A DNA stretch of 64,000 bases from Asterias rubens (taxonomy: Eukaryota; Echinodermata; Asteroidea; Forcipulatida; Asteriidae): assembly GCF_902459465.1 (NCBI RefSeq), contig NC_047066.1:14759047-14823046 (forward strand), read 5' to 3'. Position 1 is the stretch's first letter, and every line of letters starts with the position of its first letter. The notes beneath the pieces were generated by a model, which made no database searches, had not been told where the DNA came from, and saw only the letters and a program-made list of their open reading frames with translations. The position numbers and the translations under genes were made by a program. Of this stretch, positions 20,775 to 33,200 are shown piece after piece.

Positions 20775-21229
20775 CGTGGGTATTGCGTCTTCTTATTGGC
20801 CAACACTTCATCACGTCAAACATTATGCATAACATTTCTCCCACCCAAATCTGTGGGGAAAAAGTAAAGAAAAACTTGATAGTGCCCCAAAACGAGTTGC
20901 TAATTTTTTTTCGTAGTGCTGTGTGACAACGGGGTATTAAGCCTAGCTATAATTTACCCGTTTCTTTGCAATTGTATGTATCGTGGTGTATGTAAATATA
21001 TCTTTTAATTTAAGTGTACAACAGTGTACTTCATAACCGTTTATTATGGGAACTTATATATTTAATTCTAAAGAATATAATTCTTATTTCGAAGATTAAT
21101 TAGAACTATAATTACATTGTATAAATAAACTGTAAGTGTTATGCTTGATTTGTGTCACTGGACCCCCCCCCCCCTTGAAAAAACAAAACAAATGTTGCAT
21201 TAACACACTCCCCTCGACCCTCGAAACCC
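20775..21229. other. No recognised feature
   Basis: AT-rich sequence with a short poly-C run near 21164. Confidence 0.4.
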
Positions 21230-21812
21230 TTAAAAGCAGTGGACACTATTGGTAGTTACTCATAACAATTATTATTATTATAAAACCTTTCTTGGTGACG
21301 AGTAATGGGGAGAGGTTGATGGTATAAAACATTGTGAGAAATGGCTCCCTCTGAAGTGCCATAGTTTTCGAGAAAGAAGTAATTTTCCTCGAATTTGATT
21401 TCGAGACCTCAGATTCAGAACTTGAGGTGTCGAAATCAACCATCTAAACGCACACAACTTCGTGTGAAGCCCGGTTCATACTTCATGCGAATGCGAATGC
21501 GAAGCGAATTTAACGTGAATGGGACGTCACAACCCTCCTGTCGCAGCGATATTCGCAGGTGAGTTGAGCGGAGGGCAACTGCTGCGAACTTTTCGTTGCG
21601 AATTTGTGACGTCAGCATTCGTATCGCATTTGCATTCGCAGGAAGTATGAACCGGGCTTTTCAAGGGTGTTTTTTTCTTTCAGTATTACCTCTCAACTTC
21701 GATGACCGATTGAGCTCGAATTTTCACAGGTTTGTTATTCTATGCATTATGTTGAGATACACCAAGTGAACACTAGTCTTTGACAATTACCAATAGTGTC
21801 CACTGCCTTTAA
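21230..21812 (+). mobile_element. MITE family 1 with nested foldback
   Basis: Ends ttaaaagcagtggacac and gtgtccactgcctttaa. Interrupted at 21468-21658. Confidence 0.85.
21468..21658. mobile_element. Foldback element inside the MITE
   Basis: Ends agcccggttcatacttc and gaagtatgaaccgggct, with inner tgcgaatgcgaatgcga / tcgcatttgcattcgca. Expected uninterrupted MITE sequence (gtgtgacaagggtg) resumes after it. Confidence 0.85.
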
Positions 21813-22159
21813 AATATTTGAGATAACTAGAACACATAAAAGAGGGTGCACCAATGGGTGGGAGGGCTACACCTTGACACCTATCATAACACGTGTTGTG
21901 CTTAATTATGATGAAGTACCCGTAGTGTGTCTTAAATTGTGTTCTGGGGATCCCAACAATTTTGTTGTTTTATTTGTTTGTTGTGTGCATCTGTACAAGA
22001 GGAAGGATATTATGTTAAATTGTGTGATTTTTGAAATAATTGTTTGCATTAATTTTATTATTGTGTGTAAACATACATACCAGCACGACTAATATGTAGC
22101 AGTGTCTTGTAATAATTTGCTACAGATTTCGCGAAGACCAAGGAGATTTACCCAAGTTT
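21813..22159. other. Unique left flank of the duplicated segment
   Basis: No gene recognised. It does not recur before copy B. Confidence 0.5.
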
Positions 22160-22487
22160 ACAGCATTTAGCCTATCCGAAGTGCTATTTTACATTGGTAG
22201 GCCTACTCACTTATAATTAAGCAAGTTTTATAAATTTTACTAAAAAGTATCGAGAACTATTTCTACTTCATTGGTAACTTTTGGATCAATTAATAAGCTA
22301 TGAAGTAACTTTGCAAATAAACAGAAAGCTATCAAAATAAAATCCTGATTGTAGTTAATTTATTTTTTAAATAATACCCTCAGTTGTCATTAGATCAAAA
22401 AATTTTGCTAAATATTCAACAACATAATATTCATAGTCTCTCAGCCTCCAGATATATTTTCAGACAACTGAACTGTTCCTTCCAATT

Positions 22488-22736
22488 TTGGTAGGCCAGC
22501 AGCCGTTGGGAAGTTTTGCTAATTACCCTGGAAAGGATACCCAGAGAGGCCGCTATTCGAAGTGTGGCTCAGATGTTCAGGCTATAGGATGCTTACCGGC
22601 GACGGGTGCACCCCACCAAATAGGAGAAAACAGAGCGTCGAGCTCATTAATATTTTGTAGGCCCTCAAAATATTCTATAGACAGATTTGAGAGCCCACAG
22701 AAAGTGTTTCAGTGTAAAAATGTTGCCCAATTGTGA
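22488..22736 (+). other. Unidentified plus-strand open frame upstream of the P450 (copy A)
   Basis: An 82-codon frame (MVGQQPLGSFANYPGKDTQ ... FQCKNVAQL) follows a tattttcag acceptor-like site. The second copy at 47408-47656 encodes the same peptide, but the copies are too similar for this to show selection. No domain recognised. Confidence 0.2.
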
Positions 22737-23261
22737 CCTGGGGGTTGTTGACTTCCAGCTTGAGGTATTTTGGATAACATAGGCCCTGAAATAAATGGTT
22801 CTTTTTTTGCTGAGAGGTGTAGGGACATTCAAGATTGATGCCCGGACGTTTTGAAAATTAGACCTGTGAAGGGGTGTTTTTACTTGGAGGGAAAATAACT
22901 TGACGGGACCAGGGACTCCCCATATAAAATTGAGCAGAGAATAAAAGTTCAAGAGTCAATTAATAATTTTCCCTTTCAAGTTAAAAGCTGTGAGACTTTT
23001 AAAGTATTTTTTGTGTATTTTTTGAATATTTAGCATTTTGCACTGTGTGCTTTGGGAGATGGGTGCTCTTGGTGAATTAAGGGCGCTTTTCGTGACATTT
23101 CAAAGTCGATCCAGTGATTAAAATATACATTGGTCTTCTTTTACACTTTCTTTACTTTTTTTTATTGCAGATTAGCTTAACTCAAAAAAATGACATTTCG
23201 AGAAAAAGGACGAATACAGAATGTTTCCCTATAAAAAAAGTGTTTCTTTCCAACCATTTAG

Positions 23262-23337
23262 CGTTTTATAACCAACGGTTATAAACGCTTTTCAAAGACC
23301 GGCCGTCCGCCGGAACCAAGGCAACATGTCCTTTTAA
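23262..23337 (+). mobile_element. MITE family 2 remnant (copy A)
   Basis: ttataaccaacggttataaa ... ggcaacatgtccttttaa resembles the right end of 12161-12520. Also present at 48184-48260 in copy B. Confidence 0.5.
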
Positions 23338-23534
23338 AAGCGGCCAAAAGGGCGCACTACGCTATAATACTCATAGCAATCAGAACAATACTAATTAATG
23401 TTCAAGAATACTAAAACCAACTTTTTCAAGGCTCTCACTTTCAACTAGCCTCGTCTTGAAGATTTATATCGAATATTTTCAGCCATCAGGCATTCCGTTT
23501 CAATTCAAGTACAACCATTGCATGAATGCTGGCC

Positions 23535-23542
23535 TATATAAA
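23535..23542 (+). promoter_or_regulatory. Possible TATA box upstream of the P450
   Basis: TATATAAA stands in a small GGCC-flanked palindrome about 510 bp before the P450 start codon and is kept in the second copy near 48455. The distance would imply a 5' UTR of almost 500 nt or an unseen leader intron, so this is only a candidate. Confidence 0.2.
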
Positions 23543-24053
23543 AATGGCCGGTTTCGGGAACACATTCTTCTGCTGTTTAAAATTGCCATCCTAAACAAAA
23601 AAGGGAAACTTGTGTTTTTTTAAGGATTCCTTTTTTAATCGATTACGACGAGAGAAGAAACAATTTCTCAGTTGAAAAGCACTCGCGTACGACAGGGGTC
23701 ATTTCGTAGTGCAGAAAACCACCTGCGGCCGGTTGAAAAAAAAAAACCACTGGTCACAGCGCCCTCCATGTTTAATATCCATATGTTGTTATTTTTGTTG
23801 CATCGGGCACATCGCATGCACTCTTTCCCCCTCTCCTAACCCTAATGGATATGCAGCGCCATTGTCAGAAATAATCTTTATTTATTTAGGGATCAATTAT
23901 AACGTGTACACACGACTGCTGGCTGGATGTGCAATCCCGTGACTGAATCCCGTGACTGGGATTCATCACCACGTAACAAAAGATTCTCAGCTCAGAGCAA
24001 CAGCAAATGTCGAGTCATTCGCGAAGTTTGAAGCGCAACACTACTGACTGAAG

Positions 24054-24219
24054 ATGGCCTCCACTGAGGAGCTTAGTACCGACACGAACTTCTTGAACAT
24101 CACCACCGTTTTGGTTGGGTTGACTACCCTGGTTGCCATTGCTCTGTACAGGAGCACTCGGAGGCCTGCCGGCGCACCGCCTGGCCCGACCCCAATGCCA
24201 ATCCTTGGAAATCTTACCA
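24054..24219 (+). CDS. P450 exon 1: membrane anchor and proline hinge
   Basis: The exon opens with ATG in context AAGATGG and ends ACCA|gtaagt (phase 1). It encodes residues 1-55 plus one base: an acidic/Ser-Thr lead, a hydrophobic anchor, RSTRRP, and the PPGP hinge that orients microsomal P450s. The copy at 48976-49141 gives an identical peptide. Confidence 0.92.
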
Positions 24220-27200
24220 GTAAGTTACTTCTCTTTTCCCTTCGCCCTACTTCACTTGTGTGTATTCTTGTGTGAATTCGGGTCATCTCGTACGCAAGTC
24301 AACTCACACATACCCAAGTCAACTCGTAGACGTATCCAACCCGATGAAGGCCTAATGTTTTCTTTTTTACTACTGTGGGGAAAATTTATCAGAAGAAAAA
24401 AAATTAATAGACCTTATGCATTGACGTCATCCAGCCGCCATCTTTGAGGTCAAACGGTGACGAAACAATCAAAACGCACATAGATTGACCAATGAACAAT
24501 CTCCTTTTGACCTCAAACTCAATGCGGGGGCGCCGTACTAAAATGACGTCATGTGCATAAGGTCTATTGCGATTGGCTTGTTTGAATGAATTTTTTTCTT
24601 TCGGAAAAAGATAATCAGAACTTACGCAAATTTGTATTGGGTTGGAAAAAGTAATGAAACAATGTCAGTTTTTTAATTGATTAAGGATTGAATCGAAAAG
24701 CGATAATTATATACGCAAATGAATTAGAATTGAATGAATTTTTACCATGACATTTTCCCTTTTTAGGTTTATGTCTTTAAAGTTTAATCCAGTCTGAGAT
24801 GAACATCTAACATTTAAATTTAAAACAAATTTCGTGAGCCTATTATTTATAGTATAGAACATCATTTATTTCCTACCGCTTATAAAATCACGCCTCACGG
24901 AAATTCTCCGTTTCGGCATACAATGCCTACTATACGGTACGAGTTGACTTAGGTACGAGTTGACTGGGGTACGAGTTGACCTGTGTACGAATTGACTTGG
25001 CTACGGGTTGACTTGGGTACGAGTTGACTTGGGTACAAAATTTTGGGTACGAGTTGACTTGGGTTCGAGTTGACTTGGGTACAATATTTTGGGTACGAGT
25101 TGACTTGGGTACGAGTTGACTCGGGTACAATATTTTGGGTACGAGTTGACTTGGTTACGAGTTGACTTGGGTACGAGTTGACCCGTTTCGCAAAAATGCT
25201 AGCTGAATCCTTTAGCCTTGGCCACACAAGTGGGGCTACTTTTCCCCCAAAGTTTAAGTCCCCAGTCATAACCTCCGTTACCCTGGTCTGTTCATTGTCC
25301 CTAAAAACAGGGTAAATGCCACTACAAAGGGCTTCATACACCGTCTCACCTTCCTGTTAAATAATTCAATCACCCAAACCAAAACAACCCTTCCATGGAC
25401 ATTTTCACCAATCCATCTCTGCATTCAAAGTCCAAGTCAAGCAAGTGCTCCAGCCAATGATTTCACAAAACTCTTCCTAAACTTAAGACTAATCTTAGGA
25501 CTTAGGACGAGTCCCAACCCTGCACTGTAGCATGCAGACCTTAAGATTAATCCTAAGTTAAGTCGTCCTAACTCGAGATAAGACGAGTCCTAACTCTTTG
25601 TGAAATCGACCCCAGCCCTCCCCCTGGGTCTTTCATGTTTTCTGTTGGTTCTTTTAAGGGGAGTTTTCCCTTCTTGCCATGTGTGTATTTTTATGTTTTG
25701 TTTACTTCCTTAATTTATTGTTATACTTTACCGTTTTTAATGTGTTTGAATATTAATTTGTTTATCCGACCTGTAATTGGCGCTTGCGCTGTTGCCGTTG
25801 GATGTTGAATAAAATAAAATAAATCAAATCAAATACAGCTCCAAGATGAGACTAAACACTTCAAGGGCCCACAATGAACTTCAACTCAACTGTGAATCAA
25901 ATGGAAAATAATGTAATAAGTTTGTATAATAATAAATTTAACGCTTTATCACACACATACCACAGGGCATCTCAAAGTGCTTACAACAGCCAGTCTTCTC
26001 TCTTGGTGTATCTCAACATATAATACTCAAAATAACAATCCAGTGAAAAGTTGAACTCAATTGGTCATTGAAGTTGCAAGATAATAGTTGCAGCAAAACA
26101 TCCTTATCACCTAAGTTGTGTGCTTTTCTCAGATGTTTGATTTTGGGACCTCAAAATCTAATTCTGAGGTCTCGAAATCAAATTTAAATATTCTAGTGGA
26201 CAATTACTACTTTCTCAAAAACTGTGTTATATGTACTACATGGAGTGAGCCGTTTCTCACAATTTTTTATACTGTCAACAGCTCTCCATTGCTTGTTTTA
26301 CCAAGTAAGTTTTTATGCTAACAATTATTTTGAGTCCAGTGCCTTTCAACCATCTCAACTCCCTGGGGAGTGCAGTTGGTGCTGCGAGTTACTAACTGCG
26401 CTCCAAGCCAATCATTCACATTTAAAACAATCTCTGCTCTCACAGGTACTCATTTACCCCTGGGTGGAGAGAAGCAATAGTTAAGTGTCTTGCTCAAGGA
26501 CACAAGTGTCACGACCAGACTCGAACCCACATCCAGATAATACACCAGAACTTGAGTCCGATGCTCTTTGGCCACAACTCCCTGACAAAACTGAAAACTT
26601 TCAGTTTTTTTTATAACTATTATATTATTTAATGGCAACCAGCCACCTTTTCACCCATTTTGATACCAGCCTATCCTACTAATTTATTTAATTTTTAAAA
26701 CAAAAAACGTGAAAAAAAAGTTTGCAGGATACAGACACCTTTTCATTCGTTTTTTTAAGGGTAAAAGTGAGGGAGGATACCCGGAGAAATTTCACAATTT
26801 CTAAAGAGCTGCCGCCAAAACAATTGGTTCACCAAGCAGGAAGTCATGATTATTTTTGTAGTAATTGTGGTGGAACGATTAACAGAGCAGTTGAAAAACA
26901 GTAGTCATGACTTCAAGGATAGACGCGACTTCAACACTAGCTTTTTAACCTGCACCCTAGTTACAATGTATGTTGGATTTTGTCAACTTCTTGTGCTTTT
27001 TGTCCCCCACTTTGTTTATTTTCTTTCTTCACTTGCACCTTAAAGTCACCTGGAAGTGGTATTTTTTTTAAATAAAGCTTTTGTCACTAAAATATGTGTT
27101 TTTATGAGAGGAATGTGAATAAAAAGTTAACTAAGGTTTAAAAATATTAGTTTTGATTGTATTTACAAATTTACGAGTAGGCCCCGACTCGAGAGGGCGC

Positions 27201-30200
27201 TGTTTGTGACGTAATTCAAGGCGCGATATTTGAAGAGAAAATTATTTGTAGTCAGGCCCCAGTACATTACGTCTGGGAACATGGCACATCAAAACAAATT
27301 TAGACACGATTTTACACACATACGTACATTGAAACTCTAAAATGTTGAACGCCTAGTGGTTTTTAAAAAAGCTATTGCTGCTATTTTTATTTAACTATGC
27401 GACTTTTTAGTGACCAAATGGGTTGTAAGATGTGGGTCTGCCTACGTATTATTATAGAAATACTGCCACGGAGCAGACTGCACGCACGCACTATGGCTGC
27501 TGTATAATGTGCGGACGGTCACATAGGACCTGCACGCACGGTGAATCGCATGCGGTTCCAACAAAAAATCGTGTCACAAAAGGGGTAGGCGGAGTCAACC
27601 CCCCCAAGCACTTGATTAATTTTTTTAACATATAAATCGTGACAAACAATAACTCAAAAAATTGTTTTATTGTTAATAAACATATATACTCTTATGTTTA
27701 AAAGAAAACAAATCCTATTTCCAGGTGCCTTTAAAGACTCTGGACACTATTGGTAATTGTCAAAGACTAGTCTTCTCACTTGGTGTACATGTACATGTAC
27801 ATGTATCTCAACATTATAACAAACCTGTGAAAATTTGAGCTCTATCGGTCATCGAAGTTGGGAGGATAATAATGGGAAAAAACCCACCCTTGTCACACAA
27901 AGTTGTGTGCTTTCAGATGCTTGATTTCAAGACCTAAAATTCGAAACTTGAGGTCTCGAAATCAAATTCGTGGAACATTACTTTTTTTTCGTAAACTACG
28001 TCACTTCAGAGGGAGTCGTTTCTCACAATGTTTCTTACTGTCAACCTCTCCCCATTACTCGTTACCAAGTAAGGTTTATGCTAATAATTTTTTTTAGTAA
28101 TTACCAATTGTGTCCACTGCCTTTAATACGGCTGTGATGCCATGCCACACCATCCCAGTTTAGTCAAATTTTATGCACCAAAGGGATCACATCACCCCTT
28201 AAGACTAAAGTCACACTAGTAGCCCAGGCTTACAGAGCAGACTATAAAATCTATTGAGACAGCAGCCAAAAATTCCCATACACCCACAAAAAACACTTAA
28301 AGGATGTTTACTTTTCTAGCCAGTAGGCCTATTACATGTACAATGCCCAATTCTACTCATGTCTACCAAGGTCATTTGCACAGTGGGCTGGTGTGCAGAC
28401 AATGCACACAACAACCCAGTGCTGTGTTTCTCTACATTTCTGTTATAGACCGCATTGAATATGAAGTCACCATTCAAATATCTGCCCTACAACATGGCTT
28501 ATGTGTACTTGGATGTGTGCGTGCATGTGCTGTAGAAATCAAACCGGAAATGTTGCGTGCTGCATGCTTCATTGATGTACATGTACGCGTTTGGACACGC
28601 ATTCGGTTTGCCCTACAAGAAAAAAAGGGGTTATTCAACACAATCTATAGTCAGATAGTACTTACTGGGTCGTAGTCGCCAGGCGCGCTTACCCAACAGT
28701 ACAAATGGCACTGTGAATTTGGTAACCCAAATTTTCTCTTGTCTTCTTTGTTTGGGGATTTTTTTCTCCCCATGCCAGTAGCCTACTGTGAAAGTGATGT
28801 GGTAATGCCTGTTGTATTGCATTGTGAGAATCAAATGTGACATGCGTGCGAGTGGTCAACACATACATGTACACCATGACATAGATGATCTTTGACCAAA
28901 CAATTTGTAAAAACTACCAGAAAATTTACTTTTGATGTTCAAATTGAAATCTAATGAACACTCTTTCTTTCCTTTGTACAGCCTTCATGAGCAAAAGGAC
29001 ACTTCATGACGTCTTCATCGATCTGAGAAAGAAATATGGCACCGTTTTTTCACTCAAGTTTGCCTCAAAGAATGTCGTGATATTGAACACCATTGATGTT
29101 GTCAAAGAAGCAATGGTCAAACAGGCTGTGGAGTTTGCAGGAAGACCCAAGTCAAATTCTGGTAAGTCTCTCTATAAAAATTACTTTATGTGATCCACCA
29201 TACATGTATACATAAACTGACAAACCTGTAGAACTTTGAGATTGATTGGCCATCTGGGCCCATTTCATAAAGCTGCTAACCACACAAATTTGCATAGCAT
29301 GAAATTTCTTGATAAAAACAGGATTACCAACCAGATTTCCATTTGTTGCATATTGCTTGGTACTGTTACTCAGCTGTTGTTTGCTCATCCTGAAAATCAC
29401 GTAGAAATTAGGTTGGTAATCCTGTTTTTATCAAGGAATAAATTTTATGCTAAGCAAATTTTTATGCTAAGCAGCTCTATGAAATTGGGTCCAGGATCAA
29501 GAGAAAATAGTGAAAAGTAGAGTGTCATGGCCGAGTGGTTGAGAGCATCGAATTCAAGTTCTGGTGCGTTTTCACCGGAGTGTGGGTTCGAATCCCGGTC
29601 GTGACACTTGTGTCCTTGAGCAAGATACTTTACTATAATTGCTTCTCTTCACCCAGGGGAATAAATGGGTACCTGCGAGGGTAGAGGTTGATATTGTGAA
29701 TGAAAAAGCCTTTGGAGCGATATAAACTGTTGCCCAGGTTGTATACTCCCAAGGGAGCTGAGAACCATTAAAAAAAAAAGGGATGTTGATGGCCCTATGA
29801 CCAGGGCACTAATGTAAAGCGCTTAGAGAATTAAGTGTTAGTTATTAGGCGCTATATAAATCGAAAGTTATTGTTATTATAAAGCCATTGCTCATTGCAT
29901 CAAAGTGGCACTTGAGCATGCATTACTGCAGTTGGTTGCTCCAGGTTGCCCACAAAAATTACCTCATGAGACAAGGCCCTGGGACTCAAAGTCGTACTTG
30001 GGCCTCACTTTAGTTGTATTGTTTTGGGGTTGGACTTTCTGCCCTAAAGACTTAAGACTTAACCTAAACAAAAATTGAGACTTCATCTAAAAATCTTTGA
30101 GACTTGACCTGATGCTTTTTTTGTTTACATTGTCTTTATTTTTAAGTTAATGAATATTATTACTTATAATATACTTGAGACTTGAGATAAAACAATTGAG

Positions 30201-33200
30201 ACGAGACTGCTGGACAATACATGCACATGAGGCTTAAAGTCAATGCATACATGTACCTTTAGTTTTTGGAAATGTTCCATTATTTTAGTCCTATAGTATG
30301 TACATGTAGTTGTATACAATAAAAGTTAACGTGTGAGAATTTCATACCAAAAGGTGGTCACGTTTGTTAGATATCGCTGCAACTCCAGAGCAAATATGTC
30401 CACGCAGGAAGAATATTCCTGTAGAAATACACATAAAAACACATTTTATTCAAATTTTGGGGATACAAAGTGATATTTTCCCCCGAAATGTTTCTCAAAA
30501 TGCATACTATCCAAAGCTGCTGTAGGGCTACTTCTTACCACAAAAGTTTATATTGCCATTTATTTTCAGAGTCATTACCAAACGTAATACAGACCCTTTA
30601 AAACCTGAAAGACTAGTTTGAGACTCTGTTCAGACTTGGAAGTCTTGGCACTTGACCCAAAAGACTTGAGACTTGACCTTCAGGGACTGGACACTATTGG
30701 TAATTACTTTAAATAATGATTAGCATTACACCTTACTTGGTAACAAGTAATGGGGAGCTGTTGGTAGTATAAAACATTGTGAAAAACAGCTCCCTCTGAA
30801 GTAACAGAGTTTTCGGGAAAGAAGTAATTTTCCAGGAAACGATTATTAGAGACCTTAGAATTAGATTTTGAGGTCTCGAAATCAGGCATCTAAAACACAC
30901 ACGTTCGTGTGACAAGGGTCTTTTTCTTTCATTATTATCTCCCAACTTTGCTGACCAATTGAGCTCAAGTTTTCACAGGTTTGTTATTTTATGCAAATGT
31001 TGAGGTACACCAAGTGAGAAGACTGGTCTTTGACAATTACCAATAGTGTCCAGTGTCTTTAAAGACTTGAAGCACTGGAGACTTAACTCAAAAGACTTGA
31101 ACAAACTTAAAGAGACAAACCAAAGGAAGAAACTAAAGTGTAATCTTAACTTCTTCTCTTTTTCTTCAGTTAGATTGTTCTCACAGGGGTACAAGGATAT
31201 TGTTTTAGGGGATTATGGTCCACAGTGGAAGTTCCAACGAAAGATAGCTCATTCTGCAGTCCGGTAAGACATTCTCCCTGGTCTCTTTCAAATAATTTTA
31301 GGGAGCAAACATGTGAAGAAAACTTTCAATGGCAAGTGGCGTGTCATGGTCTAGCGATTAAGAGCACCGGATTCAAGCTCTGGTGCTTGATCAGCAAAGT
31401 GTGGGTTTGACTCCCAGTCAGGACACTTGTGTTCTTACAGGCAGTGGACACCATTGGTAGGCCCTAATTAGTCAAAATAACTAGTAGCATAACACCTGCT
31501 ATTGGTAACATGTAATGGGGAGAGTTTGATACGATAAAACATTGTGAGAAACGGCTCCCTCTGAAGTGTTGTAGTTTTCGAGAAAGAAGTAATTGTCCAG
31601 GAATTTGATTTTGAGACCTCAGATTTAGAATTTGAGTTCAGAAAATCAGGCATCTGAATGCACACAAGTTTGTGAGACGATGGTGTTTTTCTTTTATTTT
31701 TATCTCGCAACTTCGACGACCAATTGAGCTAAATTTTCACAGGTTTGTTATTTTATGCATATGTTGAGCTATGTACACTAAATGAGGAGACTGGTCTTTG
31801 ACATTACTAATAATGTCCAGTGTCTTTAAGCAACACACTTAACCGTGATTGCTCTGTAAATTTGTTGAGGTAGTGCTGTCTGCTTTACCAGGCAGGCATC
31901 TGTTGCAGCCCCTGGAGTACATGTAGGTGGCAACTCCCCCCCCCCCCCCCCCGGACAAAAAGTTGATTGAAGCCCACACCTGAAAGTGGCCTCGAAACCT
32001 TGTGTGTAAGGCAAATTGCATAAACAAATTTAAAACATAGAATTAACAGTGTATTTTTTATCTCTCTTTTTTTTTCCAGACGATTCACCCGCAAGGAAGA
32101 TTTGGAAAAGCTGGTGTTCGCAGTGACTCCAAAAGTGGGTAAAATTCTGGACGAACAAGGAGACAAGCCTTTTGCACCAAAGTATACCATTGGGCAAGCA
32201 GTTTACAATATCCTTGCGACAATGTGCTTCGGAAAACAGTAAGGCTAAGGATATTTCATGGTGTTTACAAAAAATAAAGATCCCCTGTTGGGTAAAAATA
32301 CATACCTATAAATAACAGTGAAGAATATTCATTTTGGTTTACCCATATACACCGATGTGTGTAAGCATTGTATACTCGGTACTTTCCCGAGTCATGTGAA
32401 AAAATCACAGGCATATTACTGGGGGAAGAATTACAAGTCTCGAACCCGACTTCAGGTTAAATTTAATGTCTTAAACAAGTGCAAGAGCAATTTTATCTCA
32501 AAAACCCGAATCGTTTGATTGTGTCACATTTAAAGTATGGTCTGCATATTTTGCTACAAAGAACTTTCAGCTCAAGAATGTCATCTTTGAAAGGGCAATG
32601 CCTTTTTCAGTTTGCAAAGGGCACTTCCACTTGAAAATCAGGGTGTCGTGGCCGAGGGGATAAGAGCACCGAATTCAAGCTCTGGTGATTCTGTTCAGCA
32701 GAGTGTGGGTTCGAATCCCGGTCGTGACACTTGTGTCCCTGAGCAAGACACTTCACTCTAATTGTTTCTCTCCACCCAGGAGTAAATGGGTACCTGTGAG
32801 GGAAGAGTTGGTTCTTGTGTTCTTAGGTTAGCTTTGATTGCGCTACATATTTGGCGGCACAAGCTGTATACTCCCCAGGGAGCTGAGATGGTTTAAGGAA
32901 TGATTTAAGGCCCAGTGACCAGGGGTAATAATGTTGAAGCGCCATGAGCGTCACTGCGTGACGGACCTGAGCGCTATATAAGAAGCCATTATTATAAGTC
33001 AATGGAAGACGTTTGTGTAAACACGGGGTCTGGAATCTTCCAAGTTCATATGAAAGACAGTGGACACTATTGGTAGTTACTCAAAATAATTATTAGCATA
33101 AAACCTTTCTTGGTAGTGAGTAATGGGGAGCTGTTGATAGTATAAAACATTTTGAGAAATGTCTCCCTCTGAAGTAACGTAGTTTTCGAGAAAGAAGTAA

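Larger units (their letters stand above)
24289..25493. repeat. Block present only in copy A (P450 intron 1)
   Basis: Missing from copy B, where gggtcatct joins cttaggactt at 49210. The block begins with gtacgcaagtcaactc, contains a foldback (24407-24567) and a minisatellite (24938-25190), and ends inside a family-3 MITE. Confidence 0.85.

Noticed and set aside
24041-24286. 81-codon minus-strand open frame over P450 exon 1
   Set aside because: Complement of the clear P450 N terminus. The same shadow appears in copy B.
24938-25190. CRISPR-like array
   Set aside because: Units are directly adjacent without unique spacers, and the genome is eukaryotic; a minisatellite.
24949-25341. Long minus-strand frame with repeated Ser-Thr-Arg-Thr-Gln units
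   Set aside because: Product of the 16-17 bp minisatellite read in one frame; missing from copy B and has no flanking coding signal.
29519-29610. tRNA gene
   Set aside because: The tRNA-like head continues into a conserved SINE body and 3' tail, and many dispersed copies exist; not a free tRNA gene.
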